Of a stretch of DNA of 24,253 nt, positions 19,465-24,253 are shown piece by piece. This DNA comes from a virus. The notes below the pieces were generated by a model. That model did not search any database. It was not told where the DNA came from and saw nothing but the letters and a program-made list of their open reading frames with translations. The stretch lies in IMG/VR virus record IMGVR_UViG_3300050034_000353, positions 1 through 24,253 of that record; one strand, 5' to 3'. Position numbers and translations under genes: made by a program. Numbering within the stretch: position 1 is the stretch's first letter; each line of letters opens with the position of its first letter.

Positions 19465-20118
19465 ATGGTTCAGGTTGCGATGACACCCGAAGATTTCAAG
19501 GCGAAGGCAGCACAGCTCCGCGCCGAGCAGGGGCTCGATCTGGCAGGCTCGACCGGTGGCCAGGTATCGAAGGACGGCATCACCGCCGAGTGGGCCTACG
19601 ACGGCAGGAGGCTGACGGTCACGGTGCTGAAGAAGCCCTTCCTTTACAAGATGAGTATGTGCGAGGACAAGCTCCGCGCCTGGTTGAGCGCGTCGGCAGC
19701 GGTGCTGCTGATGTTTGTGCTGAGCTTTGTGCCGGCACGCGCCCAGGTGTTGCCCGATGCGCCGAGCGCGGTGAAGCATCTGGCGGATATCCAGTCTTGC
19801 GGCGATCAGTATGATGCAGCGGCCAACGCGGCCAACGATGCTTTCTGGCTCTCAATAGGACCGCAGGCCGAGCGCTTCAACAAGATGTTCGAGGACTTCT
19901 CGGCGATTGGGCTGCTGCTCTCGCCTTTGCGCGCGGAGCGGGAACCCGTCTACAAGCTCTTCTGTGGCGCGGCGGATCGCGCGGCGCTGGCAGCCATCGT
20001 GGCGCAGCTTCCGAAGAAACCTACGGAGGCGCAGGTGCGTGCGGAGTATCTCTCCGGCCTCAGTAAAAGGGTCCACGCAGAGCTCCAAAATGGCGGATTG
20101 GCAAAATTAGCCCCGTAG
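19465..20118 (+). CDS. Membrane-anchored protein with apparent domain fusion, 217 aa
   Basis: AGGAG lies 8 nt before the ATG at 19465, deciding the start. Residues 1-70 form a small cytoplasmic-type domain (MTPEDFKAKAAQLRAEQGLD, then GITAEWAYDGRRLTVTVLKK), a pattern I recall as a separate small gene in related prophages. From about residue 75 there is a hydrophobic segment (AVLLMFVLSFVPARAQ) that reads like a signal peptide, followed by VLPDAPSAVKHL and a helical domain with two cysteines. The LPDAPS motif after AQ is one I associate with secreted proteins of Acidobacteriota. The product may be a fusion of two genes, or the second part may also start internally at Met63 or Met65. Function unknown. 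Confidence 0.65.
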   Translation: MVQVAMTPEDFKAKAAQLRAEQGLDLAGSTGGQVSKDGITAEWAYDGRRLTVTVLKKPFLYKMSMCEDKLRAWLSASAAVLLMFVLSFVPARAQVLPDAPSAVKHLADIQSCGDQYDAAANAANDAFWLSIGPQAERFNKMFEDFSAIGLLLSPLRAEREPVYKLFCGAADRAALAAIVAQLPKKPTEAQVRAEYLSGLSKRVHAELQNGGLAKLAP

Positions 20119-20161
20119 AGCGACCGGAGGCGGTCAGCGTAGGGTAGCCGCCCCGAATTAC

Positions 20162-20175
20162 TGCCACGCGTGGCA
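20162..20175. repeat. 14-bp perfect palindrome
   Basis: TGCCACGCGTGGCA lies in the 126-bp gap between two late genes. It could form a small hairpin or bind a dimeric protein. No T-run follows. A further mini-hairpin with a GAAA loop lies downstream at 20221-20232. Confidence 0.55.
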
Positions 20176-20220
20176 CGAATTTCCTGACGCGATCTAAGGG
20201 CATCAGGGAGCAGGGTTTGA

Positions 20221-20239
20221 CCCCGAAAGGGGCAGGAGG
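20221..20239 (+). promoter_or_regulatory. GNRA-type mini-hairpin abutting a strong ribosome site
   Basis: CCCC-GAAA-GGGG (20221-20232) is followed one base later by AGGAGG (20234-20239), five bases before the ATG at 20245. A GAAA tetraloop hairpin touching the ribosome site could tune translation of the holin-like gene. This is a structural reading only. Confidence 0.45.
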
Positions 20240-20244
20240 ACGAA

Positions 20245-20661
20245 ATGCAGCAAATTTGGACAAACATGCGCACCTGGTTCATGGGCAAGAAGACGATGAT
20301 CGGCGGAGTCGTAGTGATTGCCGCTGCGGGGGTGAGCTGCTTCCTCGGTCACCTCTCGGTGGCCAACGCCGTGTTGGTCGCCGGTTTAGGGTTCAGCATC
20401 TGCGGGAAGGCCGCCAAAGATAACCGGCTGCTGGCCGCCCTGAGCAACGTGGCGCAAGCCGGCGTGGATCTGCGGCTGGGGGATAAGGCCGGCGCGCTGG
20501 CGGAGTTGAAGCCGCTGGCGATGACAGCCGGCGTCTCCCTGGTGCCGCAGGCGGCAGCCACGCTGCACCTGAGCGCAGCCAACGGCGCAGAGCTGCAGGG
20601 GATGGTGGATGAGCTGGCGACGCCGATGGTATCGCGCGTGAAGGACGGTGCCACCGCATGA
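20245..20661 (+). CDS. Holin-like membrane protein, 138 aa
   Basis: After a short polar start come two hydrophobic helices (about 17-35, TMIGGVVVIAAAGVSCFLG; about 38-55, SVANAVLVAGLGFSI), then a soluble Ala/Leu helical domain of about 80 residues. Two-TM proteins beside an endolysin are typical class II-like holins, which open the membrane so the endolysin can reach the wall. The long C-terminal domain is unusual for a holin, so another membrane role is possible. The ribosome site is excellent. The stop overlaps the next ATG. Confidence 0.65.
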   Translation: MQQIWTNMRTWFMGKKTMIGGVVVIAAAGVSCFLGHLSVANAVLVAGLGFSICGKAAKDNRLLAALSNVAQAGVDLRLGDKAGALAELKPLAMTAGVSLVPQAAATLHLSAANGAELQGMVDELATPMVSRVKDGATA

Positions 20662-21182
20662 GCCTGCTCAGCGCCGCCACCGCACACGCTCCTACGTCGA
20701 GCCGGGTCAAGATCGTCTTCCAGCGCTCCTGGTTCAAGGGCGTGATGGTCTTCAGCTTCGGCGTGGGCACGGTGCTCGCTATTGTGATGGCCACCTTTCA
20801 GATGCTGCAGAAGCAGCCGGCGGAGGCCTTCTCCCTGCTGAAGAGCTGGGGACCGTGGTTCCTGATCGCCGGGTTGGCCATGTACCTGTTCACGCAGTTG
20901 ATGAGCGAAGGCATACAGGGCGTGCGCGAGAGCTTCAAGGAGAGCACAGCGGCGCAACTGGCCAGCGCCGAGGCGCAGGGTAGAACCGCAGACGCGCTGA
21001 CGCGGCTGGCCGACCAGGGCAGCAGGTCGGCGGATGAGATCAAGAGGCTCACGATGTATGCCGCGCAGGAATTCCCCAGCATCTACGGTCGCTTTGACCG
21101 TCAGGATGTTGAGTTAGAAAAGATCACCTCTGCCCTTATTGCGTTGGGAGAGAAACAAACAGTACCAGGGAGAAGCCAGTAA
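20658..21182 (+). CDS. Second two-TM membrane protein of the lysis cassette, 174 aa
   Basis: A polar N-terminus of about 27 residues is followed by TM1 (about 28-48, GVMVFSFGVGTVLAIVMATF) and TM2 (about 63-82, SWGPWFLIAGLAMYLFTQL). The remaining 90 residues are amphipathic helix (STAAQLASAEAQGRTADALT and similar), likely a coiled coil in the cytoplasm. The start overlaps the previous stop by ATGA. It may be a second holin component, an antiholin or another membrane adaptor. The pair with the preceding gene suggests they act together. Confidence 0.65.
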   Translation: MSLLSAATAHAPTSSRVKIVFQRSWFKGVMVFSFGVGTVLAIVMATFQMLQKQPAEAFSLLKSWGPWFLIAGLAMYLFTQLMSEGIQGVRESFKESTAAQLASAEAQGRTADALTRLADQGSRSADEIKRLTMYAAQEFPSIYGRFDRQDVELEKITSALIALGEKQTVPGRSQ

Positions 21183-21505
21183 TGGACAAGACGAGGATGG
21201 AGCTGCTGCAGATGTTACGGCGTCGCGGCAATATGCTGAAGTTCATTCGGCAGGGGCACCAGGCGCAGATGCACAAGCTCGACGACTACATGATGTGGGA
21301 GATGATGTGCGACATCAATAACCGGATGTCGCGCAACAGCATCATCACCATGCTGCAGGATATGTCCGTACTGGGCTGGGTGAATTTTCAGACAGGATGG
21401 GACGACGAGAACGAGCGCGCGATTCTCAGCGATATCGTGCTGACGTCCGCCGGTCTCACGCTCGTTATCCGCAAGCAGAATACAGCCGAGGTCTTGTTCG
21501 ACTAA
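21182..21505 (+). CDS. Winged-helix-like protein before the terminase genes, 107 aa
   Basis: The sequence is helical at the start (ELLQMLRRRGNMLKFIRQGH), then QMHKLDDYMMWEMMCDINNR and SRNSIITMLQDMSVLGWVNF, an HTH with its recognition helix around SRNSIITMLQDM. It ends in strand-like SDIVLTSAGLTLVI. I recall similar small proteins directly before the small terminase in Mu-like prophages. A DNA-binding or packaging-accessory role is likely. TAATG overlaps join it to both neighbours, and GGGAGAAG precedes its start. Confidence 0.7.
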   Translation: MDKTRMELLQMLRRRGNMLKFIRQGHQAQMHKLDDYMMWEMMCDINNRMSRNSIITMLQDMSVLGWVNFQTGWDDENERAILSDIVLTSAGLTLVIRKQNTAEVLFD

Positions 21506-22260
21506 TGACAAAGCCCAGGGTAAAACGCGGCGAGCGGCGCGAGGTGAATCAGCCGCTCAAGATCGACGCGCTGCCGCAGAGCGTATGCGACGCCATTGAC
21601 TGGCTACGTGACAAGCGCAAGCCGTGCCTGAGCTGGGAGCAGATATCCGCAAAGTCGGCGCTGCCCTACGGAGAGAAGTGGCAGACCGAGGACGTGGGCT
21701 TTATCGATTGGGAGAAGCTCGACCGGGCTGTGAGGGAAAAATTCCCAGAGATGAAGCTCTCGCGTAACGGGCTTTCGAACTGGTATGACCAGCGCATCGA
21801 GCAGATACGCACGCGCGCCTTTGCGGAGAGTGCGGCTGCGCAGGCCTTCGCGGAGAAGTTCGTCGGCAAGACGATTGAGGGCGGTAACGAAGCCGTGCTG
21901 AACGCGATGCGCGATGAGGTCTTCAAGCTCTCGCGCAGCATGGACCTGGAATCGCGGATGAAGTACATCGACAGCCTGAACGCGCTGACGCTGGCGATGG
22001 CGCGCATCCAGCGCACTGAGTTGATGAAGAAGCGGGTGGATGCCGACGTGGCCAAGAGCGAGGCCGAGCGGGCGAAGTACGCGGCGCTGGCCGGCGACCC
22101 GCGCGAAGTGTATCTGCAGAGCGCCCAGGACGTGCTGAAGAAGCTGATGACGCGCGCCACCGTGCGTAAGGTACTTGAACCGTTGCAAGCCGAGTTAGTC
22201 CAGGAGTTGTCGCATGCCGCCGAAGTCTTCGCAAAACAAGTCGAAGCGGCAGCGTCTTGA
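21505..22260 (+). CDS. Terminase small subunit, DUF3486 (Mu gp27-like), 251 aa
   Basis: The N-terminal part fits DUF3486: LPQSVCDAIDWLRDKRKPC, SWEQISAKSALPYG and MKLSRNGLSNWYDQRIEQIR, with HTH character for DNA binding. The long remainder is helical (MDLESRMKYIDSLNALTLAM, then KSEAERAKYAALAG), suited to oligomer formation. Small terminases recognise phage DNA and activate the ATPase/nuclease subunit for headful packaging. The start at 21505 overlaps the previous stop as TAATG. Its 3' end overlaps the large-subunit gene by 47 nt in another frame, unusually deep for this otherwise 4-nt-overlap operon. Confidence 0.8.
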   Translation: MTKPRVKRGERREVNQPLKIDALPQSVCDAIDWLRDKRKPCLSWEQISAKSALPYGEKWQTEDVGFIDWEKLDRAVREKFPEMKLSRNGLSNWYDQRIEQIRTRAFAESAAAQAFAEKFVGKTIEGGNEAVLNAMRDEVFKLSRSMDLESRMKYIDSLNALTLAMARIQRTELMKKRVDADVAKSEAERAKYAALAGDPREVYLQSAQDVLKKLMTRATVRKVLEPLQAELVQELSHAAEVFAKQVEAAAS

Positions 22261-23866
22261 TCAGGCCGGCGCGAAGCTACGCGCCGCGTTTGGCATTGAT
22301 GTTGAGAACCCGCTCCGCAAAAAAGTAGACCCCGCAACACTGCTGGCCGACGCGTGGACGCTGGCCAGCAACATCACGGACTTCGCTACCACCTACCTAC
22401 GCCACTTCATGGTCGATCCAGTGTCGGGCGAGTTCACGCCGCCGGCGGAGTTCCACAAGGAGCTGTACCAAATCCTGATGGTGGAGAAGTATGCCGCCGT
22501 CGCAGCTCCGCGCGAGCACGCCAAGTCCACCGTCGTCTCGGTCATCCTTCCGCTCTACTGCATCTGCTACAAGCTGCGCCGGTTTATTGTGCTGATCAGT
22601 GACACACAGTCGCAGGCCGCGCTGCAGATGGCCGCCATCAAAGAAGAGCTGGAGACCAACGAGGAGCTGAAGAAGCAGTTCGGCGATTTGATGGGCGATA
22701 AGAAGTGGGATATCAACGACTGCCGCACGTCGACGGGCATCAGCATTGCGGCGCGTGGCGCTGGGCAGAGCCTTCGCGGATTGCGCTATCGCATGTGGCG
22801 GCCTGACCTGGTCATCTGCGATGACATGGAAAACGAAGAGGCCGTGGATAACCCGGAGTCGCGCGAGAAGCTGGTGCGCTGGTTCAAGGGCACGGTGATG
22901 AACCTCGGCAAGTACTGCCAGATCTTCGTGATCGGCACCATCCTGCGCTACGATTCGTTCCTCTCTGACCTATTGAGCGACGACAAATTCAAGACGTTCA
23001 AGAAGAAGCGCTATATGGCCGTCGATCTGGAGTGGACGCCGGAGAGCGTGCTGTGGCCGGAGAAGTGGAGCCTGGCCGAGCTGCGGCAGAAGGAAGAAGA
23101 CCTGCAGTCGGTGATGTTCAATCAGGAATTCCGCAACCTTCCCATCAGCGAAGAGACGCAGGTCTTCCGCGAGGAGTGGATCACGCGGCACCAGTACTGG
23201 CGGCAGGACGTGCAAAACATCCCGCTCTACAAGATCAGCTACTACGATCCGGCAATCAGCGAAAAGAAGAAGGCGGACTTCTTCGCCAGCATCACCGTTG
23301 GCATCGACCTTAGCGACGGACGCATTTATGTATTGCGCGCCGAGCAGGGGAAGATGCCGTTCATCAAACAGGTGGACTTCATCTGCGAGCGGTGGGATGA
23401 CGAGCGGCCAGAGGTTGTGGGCATTGAGGACGTGGCCTACCAGGTGGCGCTGCGGCAGACGGTGGAAGAGGTGAGCGCGCGAACCGGGCGCTACATGAAC
23501 ATCGTCGGCGTGCCGCACACCACTGACAAGTTCATGCGCATCGCCACGATGAGTGGCCTGGTCGAGCGCGGCATCATCCGCTTCTGCCTGGACGGCACGC
23601 AAAAGACGCTGATCAGCCAACTGCTCTTCCTGGGCAAGATCAAGGATGACTTGGCCGACGCGCTGGAGAGCGCAGTGGCGCTGGCGCGGGCAAACAACTT
23701 CCGCGCGGCGATTGCCTCCTGTGGTCCGGGAGTGGGAACGCGCGATCCGCTGCGCGGGCGCGGAGCATTCAGCGGATTGATGGCGGCGAACGCACAGCGC
23801 GATATGGGGATGCGGCAAACGCAAGAAGACTTTATACAGAGAGATCGAAGGAGTGTGTGGAGATGA
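22214..23866 (+). CDS. Terminase large subunit, 550 aa
   Basis: The protein is the packaging motor and headful nuclease. The ATPase half has a variant Walker A, APREHAKST (98-106, K104), and Walker B DLVICDDME (198-206). A coupling-type VIGTILR follows at about 239-245. The RNase-H-like nuclease half begins near residue 340 with SYYDPAIS (D345), VVGIEDVAYQ (E405) and IKDDLADALESA (D478/D479, D482), the expected acidic triad. The length is normal for the Mu gp28-like group. AGGAG lies 7 nt before the ATG, inside the small-subunit gene. The stop overlaps the portal start by ATGA. Confidence 0.92.
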   Translation: MPPKSSQNKSKRQRLDQAGAKLRAAFGIDVENPLRKKVDPATLLADAWTLASNITDFATTYLRHFMVDPVSGEFTPPAEFHKELYQILMVEKYAAVAAPREHAKSTVVSVILPLYCICYKLRRFIVLISDTQSQAALQMAAIKEELETNEELKKQFGDLMGDKKWDINDCRTSTGISIAARGAGQSLRGLRYRMWRPDLVICDDMENEEAVDNPESREKLVRWFKGTVMNLGKYCQIFVIGTILRYDSFLSDLLSDDKFKTFKKKRYMAVDLEWTPESVLWPEKWSLAELRQKEEDLQSVMFNQEFRNLPISEETQVFREEWITRHQYWRQDVQNIPLYKISYYDPAISEKKKADFFASITVGIDLSDGRIYVLRAEQGKMPFIKQVDFICERWDDERPEVVGIEDVAYQVALRQTVEEVSARTGRYMNIVGVPHTTDKFMRIATMSGLVERGIIRFCLDGTQKTLISQLLFLGKIKDDLADALESAVALARANNFRAAIASCGPGVGTRDPLRGRGAFSGLMAANAQRDMGMRQTQEDFIQRDRRSVWR

Positions 23867-24253
23867 ACGTTTTCTTTTGGAAACGCGCGAATGCGTCGGT
23901 TGAAGAGCGTAACGGCATGGTGATGATAGACCTTAGCGAAGCGCGGGCGGCGCAGGCTGAGCGGATAACTGCGGAGCAGGAGGCCGCTACAGAACTAGAG
24001 CAGAAGCGTGTCGCGGAGGCGCTTAGCCCTGCGCTCTACCAGCTCACCAGCGGCGATGGCAGCGATGCGAAGTTCCGGCGCATTACATCGCCGCAGACGA
24101 TGCGTGACCTGAATCCGCTGATGCATGAGCGCATGCAGCAGGTGTGCTTCTTCCTGGCTGTGACCACGCCCTTCGGCAAGCGCATTGTGGAGATACTCCG
24201 CAACTACATTGTGGGCGATGGCTTCAAGGTGGTGTGCGAGGATGCGGATGCAC
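23863..24253 (+). CDS. Phage portal protein, N-terminal part (cut by window end)
   Basis: Translated by eye, 130 residues are present. The start is MNVFFWKRANASVEERNGMV, followed by an acidic/Ala/Glu-rich helix. A portal-like block then follows: MRDLNPLMHERMQQVCFFLA, TPFGKRIVEILRNYIVGDG and FKVVCED. The pattern of a helix ending in a small-residue turn, then a VGDGF strand, is typical of portal proteins that form the 12-fold head vertex through which DNA enters. The ATG overlaps the terminase stop (ATGA), with AAGGAG upstream at a rather long distance. Position right after the large terminase supports the call. Confidence 0.8.
   Translation, partial: MNVFFWKRANASVEERNGMVMIDLSEARAAQAERITAEQEAATELEQKRVAEALSPALYQLTSGDGSDAKFRRITSPQTMRDLNPLMHERMQQVCFFLAVTTPFGKRIVEILRNYIVGDGFKVVCEDADA

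Larger units (their letters stand above)
190..24253. mobile_element. Mu-like transposable prophage (partial; right part lies beyond the window)
   Basis: The element is recognised by a MuA-type transposase gene followed directly by a MuB-type ATPase gene, a GemA-like gene, an S24-fold repressor, a GH73 endolysin, DUF3486-type and large terminases, and a portal gene cut by the window end. The left limit is an inference from the cluster of short repeats at 190-384 and from the absence of recognisable genes to the left. The exact terminus, and any 5-bp target duplication, cannot be seen because the right end is missing. The two arms diverge from the repressor region, unlike the single direction of phage Mu. 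Confidence 0.85.

Noticed and set aside
22970-23824. A 284-codon open frame antisense to the large terminase
   Set aside because: High G+C leaves antisense frames open; the sense frame has all terminase motifs and the antisense product is Leu/His/Arg-rich without features.
1-24253. CRISPR array, tRNA or rRNA genes, IS elements
   Set aside because: No regularly spaced direct repeats with spacers, no tRNA cloverleaf and no IS transposase were seen; the only transposase is the phage one.

Overview
The window holds most of the early half, and the start of the packaging half, of a Mu-like transposable prophage. The diagnostic pair is a DDE transposase of MuA type (12723-14834, minus strand) followed directly by a MuB-type AAA ATPase (11724-12722). 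A Mu gp16/GemA-like gene lies downstream. On the other arm are an endolysin, holin-like proteins, a DUF3486-type small terminase, a large terminase and a portal protein cut by the window edge. The host is probably an Acidobacteriota (Terriglobia-like) bacterium. This is an inference from high G+C and from a post-signal-peptide LPDAPS motif (protein at 19465-20118), which I associate with secreted proteins of that phylum; nothing here proves it.

Layout. (1) 1-407 has no gene I can support, but carries five copies of a 13-bp motif close to ATCCTAGCGAACT. These are candidate transposase-binding sites at a prophage end. (2) 408-3271, minus strand: a small phage-type protein and three consecutive proteins with Sec signal peptides. 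Two of the three are paralogues sharing a fibre-like N-terminal module, and the larger has a low-G+C C-terminal half. (3) 3291-15552, minus strand: one long leftward early operon of about 28 genes, mostly joined by ATGA, GTGA, TTGA or TAATG overlaps. In order of transcription it encodes a small HTH protein, a conserved early regulator, the transposase, the ATPase, and then a string of small zinc-ribbon, winged-helix, ASCH, secreted HNH-like, multi-HTH, Nmad1/DUF1599-like, GemA-like and double-HTH proteins. (4) 15570-17675, the switch region: an XRE plus S24-fold repressor lacking both catalytic residues, a two-TM membrane protein, a convergent small XRE regulator and a D12-class DNA adenine methyltransferase. 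(5) 17676-18135, a gene-free control region with a promoter, an operator-like dyad and a hairpin repeat. (6) 18136-24253, plus strand: lysis and DNA-packaging genes.

How the parts fit together. Unlike phage Mu, where early and late genes run the same way, here the replication arm and the lysis/packaging arm diverge from a central immunity region. A strong-looking leftward promoter lies inside the 5' end of the repressor gene, next to a perfect 15-bp dyad, which suggests direct repression of transposition. A second 12-bp dyad occurs in identical form between the small XRE gene and the methylase gene, and again just downstream of a predicted rightward promoter before the lysis genes. The small XRE protein may therefore control both the methylase and the late arm. 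No tRNA, rRNA, CRISPR array or IS element was seen.
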